From: Clostridia bacterium | Lineage (GTDB): Bacteria > Bacillota > Clostridia > Oscillospirales > Acutalibacteraceae | DNA: 64,000 nucleotides | Reading direction: 5' to 3' | Assembly: GCA_017623575.1 (NCBI GenBank) | Contig: JAGAOS010000014.1 | Location: 1 to 64,000, forward strand | Shown here: positions 54,173 to 62,850 of the stretch, piece by piece | Numbering within the stretch: the stretch's first letter is position 1 | Layout of the letters: each line of letters opens with the position of its first letter | Notes under the pieces: model-generated | Databases searched by the model: none | What the model saw: only the letters and a program-made list of their open reading frames with translations | Told to the model about the DNA's origin: nothing | Program-made: the position numbers and the translations under genes

Positions 54173-54325
54173 CTACTTGCTCTCTTCGGTGTTTTCGCAC
54201 TGCTGATTAGCAATACCACAGCTGGTTTTGCAAGCAGACTGGCAGGAAGTCTGGCATTCGCCGCAACCGCCGTTTTTAGCGCTTTCACAAAGATTGCGAG
54301 TTTCAATAGTCTTAATATGCTTCAT
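54173..54325 (-). CDS. scfA: SCIFF ribosomal peptide precursor, 50 aa
   Basis: The product starts MKHIKTIETRNLCESA and contains the Cys array CGECQTSCQSACKTSCG, giving seven cysteines in all, close to the six-in-forty-five pattern that names the family. Residue spacing fits thioether links from Cys to nearby Thr. ATGGAGGTTAAAGTT places GGAGG well before the ATG. The maturase is encoded downstream after an intergenic terminator. Its function in Clostridia is unsettled. Confidence 0.95.
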   Translation of the reverse strand: MKHIKTIETRNLCESAKNGGCGECQTSCQSACKTSCGIANQQCENTEESK

Positions 54326-54465
54326 AACTTTAACCTCCATTGCGATTGATTATATCTATTATATCACGAATTTTTAAATAAGTCAATAAAAACAAGGCAT
54401 TTATTTAAAATAAACAAAAGTTATAAACATTTTTAAATATTTTTAATTTTTTTAACAAAAAACTA

Positions 54466-54494
54466 TTGACAAATGGATACTTACTTGCTATAAT
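54466..54494 (+). promoter_or_regulatory. Consensus sigma-A promoter for the 54501 ncRNA
   Basis: TTGACA (54466-54471), 17-nt spacer, TATAAT (54489-54494): an exact consensus match in both hexamers, the best promoter in the window. Confidence 0.9.
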
Positions 54495-54500
54495 ATAGAC

Positions 54501-54920
54501 AGAAAGAAAAAAGGAATTAAGAAAAACCAGATCACACAGAAAGGGGCTGAATCCAATGAACAGTGAACCGTGGTTTTCAGCCGTTTTGCCTAATTAGGGT
54601 TGCCCATAAGGGTTTGGGGTAAAACGCAAAAACCCAAAAATAGGAGTGTTTATCAAGAAGATAATAATCGGTTTAAAAATTGCAATTAAATTAGCCCTCC
54701 GGCAGTACAAAGAAATTATTTGAAGGGTGAGACCAATGTACTAAGCAATACCGATTGTATTAAGCAATCTGATTGAAAACAAAGTATTTACAGCTTTAAA
54801 AAAGCAGTAAACAATAAATATAAGAGTTTTGAGTTTTAAATTAAAATAATAATATATGAGGCTATGAAAAATAAGATTATTTAATTCCGCCCTGCCGAAA
54901 TACGGCAGGGCGGTTTTTTG
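54501..54920 (+). ncRNA. Unassigned structured RNA, about 420 nt
   Basis: It runs from the consensus promoter to a terminator at 54887-54919. Visible pairings are GGCTGAA/TTCAGCC (54546-54583), GTTTTGCC/GGTAAAAC with GGGTT and AGGGTT parts between them, and a long stem AATCGGT...ATTGC with GCAATACCGATT. Within that stem, CCCT, AGTACA, AGGG and TGTACT are interleaved, so a pseudoknot is possible. A 13-codon ORF starting at 54556 (product begins MNSEPWFSAVLPN) has a good AAGGGG ribosome binding site. It does not look like tmRNA, RNase P RNA or 6S RNA to me. Raised as a candidate ncRNA; class unknown. Confidence 0.65.
54887..54919. terminator. Strong terminator of the 54501 ncRNA
   Basis: CCGCCCTGCCG (54887-54897) and CGGCAGGGCGG (54903-54913) pair around AAATA, followed by six T's. 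Confidence 0.95.
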
Positions 54921-55883
54921 TTATTCATTATAGATTTTTATGTTTCCTGTTGATGTGATAATTTCACATCTTCCGCCCGATGTTGTTTTTGGAACATCAA
55001 TACTTCCGGTAGAGGTGTTTGCAATAAACACCTTGCTTGAAAGTAAGCTACCCGCAACATTTCCCGTAGAGGTTTTTACAAAAATTTCGGTGGCATCACA
55101 AGCATTGAAATTCACACTGCCGGTACTGCGTTTAATAAAAAAGCTGTTATCTGCTATAACATTTTTCAGTGTTATGGCACCTGTGCTTCCATTTGAGATA
55201 AGTTTTTTGCACCTTAAATTTGTAAGACTCACACTGCCTGTTGATACATTAATATTAGTAGTGCCGCTACAGTTTGCATTATAGGCTTCAATTTTGCCTG
55301 TTGTGGCAGAAAGAACAAGCTCTTTTGATGATGTGCTATTAACTTGAATTTTGCCCGTGGTGGTTTTAATTTTAATATTTTCTGTAGCGTTAGCGCAGTT
55401 TATTACATCGCCTGTACTAAGAGAAATATTAATGTCTTTGAATTTAAAATCCTTTGGAATTTGCACATCTCCCGTAGAGGAATTAACCGTCAGGGTACCG
55501 TATTCGGCTTTGGGAATATATACAGTTATTTTAGGGGTGCTGAAATTAATGCCAATATAATTATACCATTTTCTTTCATCAATAACCTTAATTTCAAGTG
55601 TGTCATTCTGCGCCGCAACCGAATGTTTCATATTTTTTTGCTCATAGCATATGATTTTTGTTATATTATCTTCAGCCGGTAAAAATTCAGTATCGGCTAT
55701 ATTGGTAACAATAGATATATTTTTATATTCTTTATTAATGGTATATTCGTTAGTTTCATATTTTACGGTGGATAATTTATTAAAATCCCAATTAAACATA
55801 GTCATCACTCCTGCAAAAATTATACCGCCTGCGAGCATAAGGCAGATTGCCGTAATAAGCGCTATTTTAAGCTTTTTATTCAT
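54921..55883 (-). CDS. DUF4097 family membrane-anchored beta-solenoid protein
   Basis: The 320-aa product has one N-terminal membrane helix (about 6-29) and a repetitive beta-rich ectodomain in which an STGxV/I motif recurs about every 20 residues (STGDVQI, TTGKIQV, STGSVSL, STGAITL, STGSVNF, STGNVAG, STGSIDV, STGNIKI). This is typical of DUF4097 (LiaG/toastrack-like) proteins. Its start overlaps the stop of the XRE-type membrane regulator by 4 nt, so the two act together, plausibly in envelope-stress sensing (inference). Confidence 0.87.
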   Translation of the reverse strand: MNKKLKIALITAICLMLAGGIIFAGVMTMFNWDFNKLSTVKYETNEYTINKEYKNISIVTNIADTEFLPAEDNITKIICYEQKNMKHSVAAQNDTLEIKVIDERKWYNYIGINFSTPKITVYIPKAEYGTLTVNSSTGDVQIPKDFKFKDINISLSTGDVINCANATENIKIKTTTGKIQVNSTSSKELVLSATTGKIEAYNANCSGTTNINVSTGSVSLTNLRCKKLISNGSTGAITLKNVIADNSFFIKRSTGSVNFNACDATEIFVKTSTGNVAGSLLSSKVFIANTSTGSIDVPKTTSGGRCEIITSTGNIKIYNE

Positions 55884-56479
55884 TGTTTCGCACCTCTTTT
55901 TATAGGCTTGATTTTACCAATCAAAGCAATTACATTTTTGGTTAGTATAAAAGCTCCCTTTGTAAGTCCTTTGCAACCCAAAAACAAAAAAATTGATGCT
56001 CCTGCGCAAAAGAGTCCTGCCGAAAATAAAATAAACCCAATGGGAATATTGCCGTTAAATGCAAAAAATACTGCAGAAGTTATACCGCTAAGGGAACATA
56101 CAGTAAGGGAAATTTCTGCTGACCATAATGCAATAATTACCGACCACATTACAGCATAGGCGGCAAAGAATATGGCGGCTGCAGCAACAACCAAAGAAAG
56201 CCATATTGGGGAGCCTATTATAATCAAAATGAGCTGTGTTGTTTTTAAAGCTTTGCTTTTTGTTGGTAGAGATTGTTTTATGGCATCTTCCACCTCAAGC
56301 AGGGCAGAAACGGATGTATCAAGAGCCATTGCGATATTAACAAGCATAGCCGAATCGGGGAGTGAAAGCCCTTTTTCCCATTTTGAAACGGTCTGTCTTA
56401 CAACATTTAATTTATTCGCCAGCTCTGCTTGTGAAAGACCTTTTTTGCACCTAAGATCTTTAATTTTATCTGAAAGCAT
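55880..56479 (-). CDS. XRE-family regulator with membrane domain
   Basis: The 199-aa product has an N-terminal HTH (LSDKIKDLRCKKGLSQAELA...TVSKWEKGLSLPD, about 1-60), a linker to residue 80 and about four membrane helices (85-115, 120-140, 145-165, 168-190). The fusion resembles membrane-anchored XRE regulators found with DUF1700/DUF4097 partners. It likely controls its own operon. Overlaps the DUF4097 gene by 4 nt. Confidence 0.87.
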   Translation of the reverse strand: MLSDKIKDLRCKKGLSQAELANKLNVVRQTVSKWEKGLSLPDSAMLVNIAMALDTSVSALLEVEDAIKQSLPTKSKALKTTQLILIIIGSPIWLSLVVAAAAIFFAAYAVMWSVIIALWSAEISLTVCSLSGITSAVFFAFNGNIPIGFILFSAGLFCAGASIFLFLGCKGLTKGAFILTKNVIALIGKIKPIKRGAKQ

Positions 56480-56579
56480 ATAAGACCCTTCTTTTTTGAT
56501 TATGTAACATATTCTATATGAATATTATATTCTTCCACCGCGTTGCAGTCAAGCAACTGAAATTAACATTGCTGTAATT

Positions 56580-56876
56580 TGTGGGTTGCAGCCCAAAATA
56601 GGGGATATAAAAAATAGATGCCGAACAAATTATTGTTTGCAGTCCATAGGTTTTTGGTGTGGGGCTAGACCCCGTTCCGGGGACGGCCTCCTAAATCGCA
56701 AATTTGTGCGTCAACCCACAATTTGAATGCTTTAAAAAGGCAAAGCACAGGCTAAAAAACCGACTTATACCCACAAATAAAATGGACGCGGGGTAAATAC
56801 CAAGCCGCATCCACAGATTTATTCGTAATAAAAGAACGCTTGGCGTTCCCGTATCCACAAGCCTATTCGTAATAAA
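56580..56876 (-). repeat. Intergenic repeat family A, copy 4 (inverted)
   Basis: Read on the minus strand, it has TTATTACGAATAGGCTTGTGG, GGAACGCCAAGCGTTC, GGATGCGG...CCGCGTCC and TTATTTGTGGGTATAAG like the other copies, and shares the CGCACAAATTTGCGATTTAG block with copy 2. It lies between the XRE gene start and the 56913 gene end; 56480-56579 holds nothing clear. Confidence 0.85.
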
Positions 56877-56912
56877 AAACTGCAACGGAAAATTCCGTTA
56901 CAGCTTTTTGAA

Positions 56913-57200
56913 TTATTCCTGTACTTTTAAGGCGCGTTCAAGCCAAATAGCGGCCATTTCAACCGCTTCGGAAAGACCGCGTCTTTCACCGTTTTTAACA
57001 AAACGCTCCATAATGGGAATTTCGGGGTCGGTTTTAAGCAACTGAATTTGGATTTTATCGGGAACCTGTTCGCCGTTTTCCTCTTTAGTGCTTAAAATCT
57101 GCAACACGCAAACAAATTCGTCTGACATATTGCCGTAATAAATGGTATTGCCGCCACGAACCAGCGGGCGACCTTTGTAGGTGAGAAATTGCTCTGCCAT
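56913..57200 (-). CDS. Conserved-looking hypothetical protein, 95 aa
   Basis: A small soluble protein starting MAEQFLTYKGRPLVR, with alternating strands in the first half (TIYYGNMSDEFVCVLQIL) and a C-terminal helix (LSEAVEMAAIWLERAL). AAGGAAGGT precedes the ATG. It follows ireB after 38 nt in the same direction; this pairing in related bacteria is plausible but I cannot confirm it. Function unknown. Confidence 0.75.
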   Translation of the reverse strand: MAEQFLTYKGRPLVRGGNTIYYGNMSDEFVCVLQILSTKEENGEQVPDKIQIQLLKTDPEIPIMERFVKNGERRGLSEAVEMAAIWLERALKVQE

Positions 57201-57238
57201 ACATATACCTTCCTTTCCGGTAAACCAACAGCAAAAAG

Positions 57239-57481
57239 CTATTTGGTCATATAATACTTAACAAGGGTTTGAAGCAGAGTATCACGGTCGATTCTGCGAA
57301 TAAGATTCCTTGCGTTATTATGGGTGGTGATATAGGTAGGGTCTTCGGACAAAATATAGCCCACCAATTGGTTGGTTGGATTATAGCCCTTTTCCTCCAA
57401 GGCTTTGTAAACCGTAAGCAAAATCTCACGAATTTCTTTTTCGCGATCCTTACCTAAAGAGAAGGTCATTGTTCTATCCAT
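57239..57481 (-). CDS. ireB: IreB-family regulatory phosphoprotein
   Basis: The 80-aa product matches the UPF0297/IreB family in full: [21 protein letters not shown] at the start, [20 protein letters not shown] and [11 protein letters not shown] at the end. In Enterococcus IreB is phosphorylated by IreK on N-terminal Thr residues and affects cephalosporin resistance. AAAGGAGAGTG ribosome binding site. Often linked to RNase/Holliday-resolvase genes; here it precedes a small hypothetical gene. Confidence 0.93.
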   Translation of the reverse strand: MDRTMTFSLGKDREKEIREILLTVYKALEEKGYNPTNQLVGYILSEDPTYITTHNNARNLIRRIDRDTLLQTLVKYYMTK

Positions 57482-57572
57482 TTATATCACTCTCCTTTTG
57501 TTATACTATTGTATACTAAAACAGTATATTTTTCAAGTGTTTTTACATTATTTAATAAAATATTAAATAATT

Positions 57573-59963
57573 TTAGCGGCGAAGCTCAGCCCCTGCCTCA
57601 GAAAGCTTTTTAATTACCTTGTTCATAACGGTCTGAGTCTGCTCATCAGTAAGGGTGGCATCAGCCGAGCGAAGGGTTAAGCTAAAGGCTACGCTCTTTT
57701 TGCCTTCGGGAATCTGAGCACCCTCATAAATATCGAAAATAGATGCAGTTTCTAATAATTTTCCACCTGCTTTTTTGATTATATCAAGCAAATCGCCAAC
57801 GGGAACCTCAGAGTCGCACAGCAACGCGAGGTCGCGGCTAACAGCGGGGAATTTGGGCAGGGGAGAATAAATTACCAAAGGACTAACTGTGTTGCTTAAC
57901 ATATCCAAATAGATTTCTGCAACATATGCGCGACCGGTTAAATCAAATTTATCGGCGGTGTTGGGGTGAATCTCACCAAATACGGCAACGGTTTTGTCAC
58001 CAATAACAGCCTTTGCGGCTCTGCCGGGATGTAAATAGGGTTCATCTGCACGCTCAAATTTAACCTCTGCACAGCACAATTTCATAACCTGCTCTACAAT
58101 TCCTTTAAGGGTGTAGAAATCCTCATTTTCGCCGTAAACGCCAATTGAAAGGGTTTTAAGCTCATCGGGTTGCCCGGTCATAGGCAGACTTTTGGGAATA
58201 AAGCGCTTGGAAATTTCAAAAAATCTTGCATCGGCATTTTTGCGGTTCATATTGGTGGAAACAACCGTAAGCATAGATGTTACAAGCTGTGTACGCATTA
58301 CCGAATATTCATCGCCAAGGGGGTTAAGAATCTTAATGGAATTATTTCGGCTGTCATCCTTGGGCAGATTAAGGGGGTCAATTGAGTGGGAGCCTATAAA
58401 GGAATAGGTTGCAATTTCATAAAGTCCGTTTGAAATAAGCAGAGCTTTAATTTTATCCTCTAAGGCGCGCTCAGGGGTAACAGTGCCTCTTAAAACGGCA
58501 CCGCTTATGGGTGTGCCTACAATGTGGTCATAGCCGTAAATTCTCATAACCTCTTCGGCGATATCTGCCATATACTCAATGTCATCGCGGAATGAGGGGA
58601 TGCGGCAGTTAAGGGTATCACCATTAAGGGTGGTGGGAATATGCAGGCTGTTAAGGATGCCTACCATTGTATCGGCGGGAATATCAAGACCTAAAAGTGC
58701 GTTAATTTTTGTAACGCTTACACTAAGCTCACGCTCGGCAGGCAGACCTTCATTGCAATCCAGTACGCCATCAACAATTTCGCCTGCGCCTAACTCGTAA
58801 ATAAGCTGTAATGCGCGGTTGGATGCATACTCGGTATTCATAATATCGGTGCCGCGCTCATATCTTGCGCTGGATTCGGTACGAACACCCAAGGCTCTTG
58901 CTGTGCGGCGAACACTGTCGCGGCGGAACTTAGCCGACTCTAAGAAAAGGGTGGTGGTATCATCCTTGATTTCGCTGTTAAGACCGCCCATAATACCTGC
59001 CAGACAGGAGGGATTTTCGGCATCGGCAATAACCAGCATATCGGTGGTCAGGTTATGCTCTTTTTCATCCAAAGTAGTGATTTTTTCGCCCTCGGTGGCA
59101 TTGCGGACAATTATCTGACCGCCCTTTATATCGCGGTAATCAAAGGCGTGAAGGGGTTGACCTGTTTCCAGCATAACAAAATTTGTAATATCTACAATAT
59201 TGTTAATGGGGCGCATACCCGAAGCCTTTAAGGCGCGCTTCATCCAATCGGGGGAGGGGGCGATTTTTAAATTCTTAACAAAGCGACCAATGTAGCGGGG
59301 GCAAAGGTCATAATTTTTAACCTCTACCTTCATATAATTGTTAATGTCATCGCCAACGGTTTTGTAGGTGGGTACGGGGGGCTTAAATTCGGTGCCAAGC
59401 ACCACGCCTATTTCCCTTGCAATACCCAAAATGCTTTGGCAATCTGGGCGATTAGCGGTAATTTTAAAATCTATTATCCAGTCATTTAAGCCTAAAACAT
59501 CACGCATATCGGTACCGGGAACAGGCTCGCCCTTTAAAATGAGAATACCGTTTACGCTTGCGCCCTCATACTCATCCTCGGTAATGCAAAGCTCCTCACC
59601 GCTACAAAGCATACCGTTTGAAACAACACCTCTGAGCTTGCCGCTTTTAATATTCATTCCGTTGGGTAGCTTGGAATTATGAAGTGCGGCGGGCACATAA
59701 GCGCCTTCAAAAACATTGTCGGCGCCTGTTACTATCTGCACAGGCTCGCCTTGACCAACATCCAGCTGACAAATAACAAGATGGTCGGAATTTTCGTGAG
59801 GAGTAATTTCTAAAATTTTACCAACAACAACATTTTCCATTGTTTCGGCAGTATTTATAGCCTCTTCAACCTCAAAGCCTGCCATAACCATACGGTCACA
59901 AAGCTCTTCGGCAGGTACATTTATTTCAACATAAGTTCTTAAATTTTCTAATGAAACCTTCAT
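57573..59963 (-). CDS. pheT: Phenylalanyl-tRNA synthetase beta subunit
   Basis: The 796-aa length is typical. Visible parts are the tRNA-binding domain at 40-150 (VGKILEITPHENSDHLVICQLDVG), the B3/B4 editing region, the B5 fold and the C-terminal FDX-ACB domain (SPLPKFPAVSRDLALL, about 700-795). It forms an alpha2-beta2 enzyme with PheS, encoded 18 nt upstream. AAAGGGGAG ribosome binding site. Under the same T-box control. Confidence 0.97.
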   Translation of the reverse strand: MKVSLENLRTYVEINVPAEELCDRMVMAGFEVEEAINTAETMENVVVGKILEITPHENSDHLVICQLDVGQGEPVQIVTGADNVFEGAYVPAALHNSKLPNGMNIKSGKLRGVVSNGMLCSGEELCITEDEYEGASVNGILILKGEPVPGTDMRDVLGLNDWIIDFKITANRPDCQSILGIAREIGVVLGTEFKPPVPTYKTVGDDINNYMKVEVKNYDLCPRYIGRFVKNLKIAPSPDWMKRALKASGMRPINNIVDITNFVMLETGQPLHAFDYRDIKGGQIIVRNATEGEKITTLDEKEHNLTTDMLVIADAENPSCLAGIMGGLNSEIKDDTTTLFLESAKFRRDSVRRTARALGVRTESSARYERGTDIMNTEYASNRALQLIYELGAGEIVDGVLDCNEGLPAERELSVSVTKINALLGLDIPADTMVGILNSLHIPTTLNGDTLNCRIPSFRDDIEYMADIAEEVMRIYGYDHIVGTPISGAVLRGTVTPERALEDKIKALLISNGLYEIATYSFIGSHSIDPLNLPKDDSRNNSIKILNPLGDEYSVMRTQLVTSMLTVVSTNMNRKNADARFFEISKRFIPKSLPMTGQPDELKTLSIGVYGENEDFYTLKGIVEQVMKLCCAEVKFERADEPYLHPGRAAKAVIGDKTVAVFGEIHPNTADKFDLTGRAYVAEIYLDMLSNTVSPLVIYSPLPKFPAVSRDLALLCDSEVPVGDLLDIIKKAGGKLLETASIFDIYEGAQIPEGKKSVAFSLTLRSADATLTDEQTQTVMNKVIKKLSEAGAELRR

Positions 59964-59981
59964 TTTGTTACTCCCCTTTCT

Positions 59982-61001
59982 TTAAAACTGCTTTAAGAAG
60001 CGAAGATCATTTTCAAAAAGCAAACGAATATCGCTGATTTTATGGCGGGTGGTGGTAAGACGGTCCAGACCAATACCAAATGCAAAGCCGGAATATTCCT
60101 CGGGGTCAATTCCACAGCCTTGAAGCACCTTGGGGTGAACCATACCTGCACCCAAAATTTCAATCCAGCCGCTGCCCTTACAAACTCTGCAGCCCTTGCC
60201 GCCACATTCCGAGCAGGAAACATCAACCTCAACACTGGGCTCGGTAAATGGGAAGAAAGAGGGACGGAATTTAACCTTGGTATCGCTACCGTAAATCTCT
60301 TTAGCCATAGTTTCCAATGTGCCTTTTAAATCACACATTGTAATGCCCTTATCCACAACAAGACCCTCTACCTGATGGAATACGGGGGAGTGGGTTGCGT
60401 CAACATCATCAGAACGATAAACTCTGCCGGGGCAGATCATACGGATGGGGGGCTTGCGCTTTTCCATTGTACGAATCTGTGTTGCCGAGGTCTGGGTGCG
60501 AAGAAGCATATTTTCGGTTAAATAGAAGGTATCCTGCATATCGCGGGCGGGATGGTCCTGAGGAACATTAAGCGCCTCAAAGTTATAGTAGTCGGTTTCA
60601 ATTTCGGGACCGTCTACAACATCAAAGCCCATTGATTTAAATATATCAATAAGCTTATTAAGAGTGTTGTTAAGGGGATGAAGTGAGCCAACGGTTTCCT
60701 GCTTGCCGGGTATGGAAATATCTAAGGTTTCCTTTTTAAGGCGAAGCTCAAGAGCCTTTTTGTTCATCTCACTAAGAGCAACTGCGATTGCTGATTCAAT
60801 ATCGGCGCGAACCTCATTTGCAAGCTGACCCATTTTGGGGCGCTCCTCAGCAGAAAGGCTACCCATCTGCTTTAAAATGGCGGTGATTTCACCCTTTTTA
60901 CCTAAATAACGAACGCGAAGCTCGTCTACGGCCTTGCTATCCTCGGCGGCTGCCAGGGCAGCTTTGGCTTCTTGTCTGATTTGTTCCAGCTTTTGCTGCA
61001 T
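59982..61001 (-). CDS. pheS: Phenylalanyl-tRNA synthetase alpha subunit
   Basis: The 339-aa product has the N-terminal coiled coil (about 1-85), class II motif 2 ([17 protein letters not shown]) and motif 3 ([10 protein letters not shown]). An inserted [17 protein letters not shown] zinc-ribbon-like segment is a known PheS variant. The start at 61001 is preferred as AAAGGA lies upstream; the ATG at 61025 contains that ribosome binding site. A T-box precedes it. Confidence 0.97.
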   Translation of the reverse strand: MQQKLEQIRQEAKAALAAAEDSKAVDELRVRYLGKKGEITAILKQMGSLSAEERPKMGQLANEVRADIESAIAVALSEMNKKALELRLKKETLDISIPGKQETVGSLHPLNNTLNKLIDIFKSMGFDVVDGPEIETDYYNFEALNVPQDHPARDMQDTFYLTENMLLRTQTSATQIRTMEKRKPPIRMICPGRVYRSDDVDATHSPVFHQVEGLVVDKGITMCDLKGTLETMAKEIYGSDTKVKFRPSFFPFTEPSVEVDVSCSECGGKGCRVCKGSGWIEILGAGMVHPKVLQGCGIDPEEYSGFAFGIGLDRLTTTRHKISDIRLLFENDLRFLKQF

Positions 61002-61057
61002 TTTAAAAATCAATCCTTTCAACATTTAATAAAATTTCGTTTGGTTGCAGCCCAAAA

Positions 61058-61345
61058 ACAAAAAATTCGCCCCCAATAACAGGGACGAATAAAATTCGTG
61101 GTACCACTCTGCTTTACGCCGCCCTTGCGGGCAAGCGCCTCATTAGACTCATTGTTTTAAGTCTTGAGCGATGTAACGGTCGCACCCGTTGTGCCTACTG
61201 TAAGCTTCAACACACGGCTCGCAGAATGAACTTCAAACGGATATTACCGCTGTTTTGCACCAGACAACAGCTCTCTGAAGGCTTTTTTCCGCCCTACTCT
61301 TTCTGCTCAAACGCCTTTGAATATAAACATTTATTATATTTTAAT
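61058..61345 (-). promoter_or_regulatory. T-box riboswitch (tRNA-Phe) before pheST
   Basis: On the minus strand the T-box core AGAGTGGTACCACG (61097-61110) sits in the antiterminator region, and ATTCGTCCC pairs with GGGGGCGAAT as a terminator ahead of a T6 run near 61060. Stem I lies upstream, with a UUC triplet in GAAGTTCATTC near 61226-61236 as the likely specifier for Phe. Uncharged tRNA-Phe would favour readthrough. A minus-strand promoter starting TTGACT at about 61362-61367 fits. Confidence 0.93.
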
Positions 61346-61385
61346 CCTTTAAAGAGAAAAAGTCAAGCATTTTTTGTTTTTATCA

Positions 61386-61414
61386 TTGACATTTTAAAAG
61401 CTTTGGTGTATTAT
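61386..61414 (+). promoter_or_regulatory. Promoter of the MFS gene with flanking inverted repeat
   Basis: TTGACA (61386-61391), 17-nt spacer, TATTAT (61409-61414). Perfect 11-nt arms ATCATTGACAT (61382-61392) and ATGTCAATGAT (61413-61423) bracket both boxes, a likely operator. Confidence 0.75.
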
Positions 61415-61446
61415 GTCAATGATTTTTGCTAAGGGTGGTAATAATA

Positions 61447-62703
61447 GTGACCAAATCAAACATCAGAAAATTAAAAACAGCTACTTATATATCCAGCTTT
61501 TCAATGTCGGTGGTGGGCAATCTGCCCCCGCTGTTATTTTTAACCTTTAAAACTCTTTACGGTATTTCATACTCTCTTTTAGGGTTTTTGGTGCTTATAA
61601 ATTTTGTAACTCAGCTTGGTGTTGACCTTATATTTTCATTTTTTTCTCACAAGTTCAATGTGCCTAAAACGGTGCGCGCAATGCCACTTATAACTATTGT
61701 GGGACTTGGAATTTATGCGCTTTCGCCCTATTTGTTTCCAAATTCGGTTTACTTGGGACTTGTAATAGGTACGGTAGTTTTTTCAGCCGCCGCAGGTCTT
61801 GGTGAGGTGCTTGGCAGTCCCATAATAGCCGCGCTTCCCGCTAAGGACCCCGATAGAGAAATGAGCAAGCTACACTCGGTTTACGCATGGGGCGTTGTTT
61901 TTGTAATTATTATAAGCACCTTGTTTTTGCTTGCCTTTGGTAAAGCAAGCTGGTCTGTTTTAACCCTTATATTTTGTATTATTCCACTTGCCTCGGCTAT
62001 ATTGTTTTTTGGTTCTGAAATTCCCGAGCTTAAAACAGAGGGCGGCAGTTGTGAGGTAGGCAGAATTTTTAAAAGTCCTGCCTTATGGGCATCGGTTCTG
62101 GCAATATTCTTTGGTGGTGCGGCAGAGGTTACAATGGCGCAGTGGAGCTCAGGATATTTAGAGCAGGCACTTGGAATACCTAAGGTGTGGGGTGATGTTT
62201 TTGGTGTGGCTGTGTTTGCCCTTACCCTTGGAATAGGCAGAACAATGTATGCTAAAATTGGTAAAAACATAAGCAAGATTTTAACTTTGGGCGGAATAGG
62301 CGCCGTAATATGCTATCTTACGGCGGCATTTACATTAAACCCCATTATAGGGCTTATAGCCTGCGGCTTTACAGGACTTTGCACCGCTATGCTATGGCCG
62401 GGTAATCTTATGGTTGTTGCAGAGCGATTTCCCACCGGTGGAGTTTTTATTTACGCTATGATGGCGGCGGGCGGAGACCTTGGCGCATCTGTTGCCCCTC
62501 AGCTTGTGGGTGTTATAACCGACTATGCGGCAGTTAATCCCACCCTTTTAAGTCTGGCAAGCGACCTTGGAATGACGGCAAGCCAGCTTGGAATGAAGCT
62601 TGGTTTAATAGTAGGTGCAATATTCCCCTTGCTTGGTGTGATTTTTTATGCAGGCTTTTGGAAACGGGAAAGAGCAAAAAACAAATTAAAGACAGAGGGG
62701 TAA
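61447..62703 (+). CDS. MFS transporter
   Basis: The product (about 418 aa) has about twelve membrane helices in two six-helix halves, with an interdomain loop around residues 195-215 (ELKTEGGSCEVGRIF). The GLGEVLGSPIIAAL and GGAAEVTMAQWSSGYLEQALGI segments recall sugar-type MFS permeases (FucP/YfkF-like), but the substrate is uncertain. Start GTG 61447 is preferred since AAGGGTGGT lies 7-8 nt upstream; TTG 61426 lies before that site. Confidence 0.88.
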   Translation: MTKSNIRKLKTATYISSFSMSVVGNLPPLLFLTFKTLYGISYSLLGFLVLINFVTQLGVDLIFSFFSHKFNVPKTVRAMPLITIVGLGIYALSPYLFPNSVYLGLVIGTVVFSAAAGLGEVLGSPIIAALPAKDPDREMSKLHSVYAWGVVFVIIISTLFLLAFGKASWSVLTLIFCIIPLASAILFFGSEIPELKTEGGSCEVGRIFKSPALWASVLAIFFGGAAEVTMAQWSSGYLEQALGIPKVWGDVFGVAVFALTLGIGRTMYAKIGKNISKILTLGGIGAVICYLTAAFTLNPIIGLIACGFTGLCTAMLWPGNLMVVAERFPTGGVFIYAMMAAGGDLGASVAPQLVGVITDYAAVNPTLLSLASDLGMTASQLGMKLGLIVGAIFPLLGVIFYAGFWKRERAKNKLKTEG

Positions 62704-62705
62704 GT

Positions 62706-62793
62706 ATAAATTATTGTTTATTGTACAGATTTATAATTTTACCGTAGGGGCGATTATTAATCGCCCGAAAAAGGTTTGTGCTATTTATGCGGG
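62706..62793 (-). repeat. Intergenic repeat family B, copy 2 (inverted)
   Basis: It is the reverse complement of 31956-32044 with about two differences, including the GGGCGATTAATAATCGCCC palindrome. It starts a few nt after the MFS stop. Confidence 0.88.
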
Positions 62794-62798
62794 TTTAA

Positions 62799-62838
62799 AA
62801 GCAGCTCTGAGTCAATCGACTCAGAGCTGCTTTGCATA
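62799..62838. terminator. Bidirectional terminator
   Basis: AAAGCAGCTCTGAGTC and GACTCAGAGCTGCTTT form a 16-bp stem with a 4-nt loop, between the convergent MFS and CobW-like genes. Confidence 0.9.
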
Positions 62839-62850
62839 TACCCAAAATAT

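Noticed and set aside
61226..61432. Small plus-strand ORF in the T-box region
   Set aside because: It overlaps the conserved T-box leader and the promoters, and shows no coding signs.
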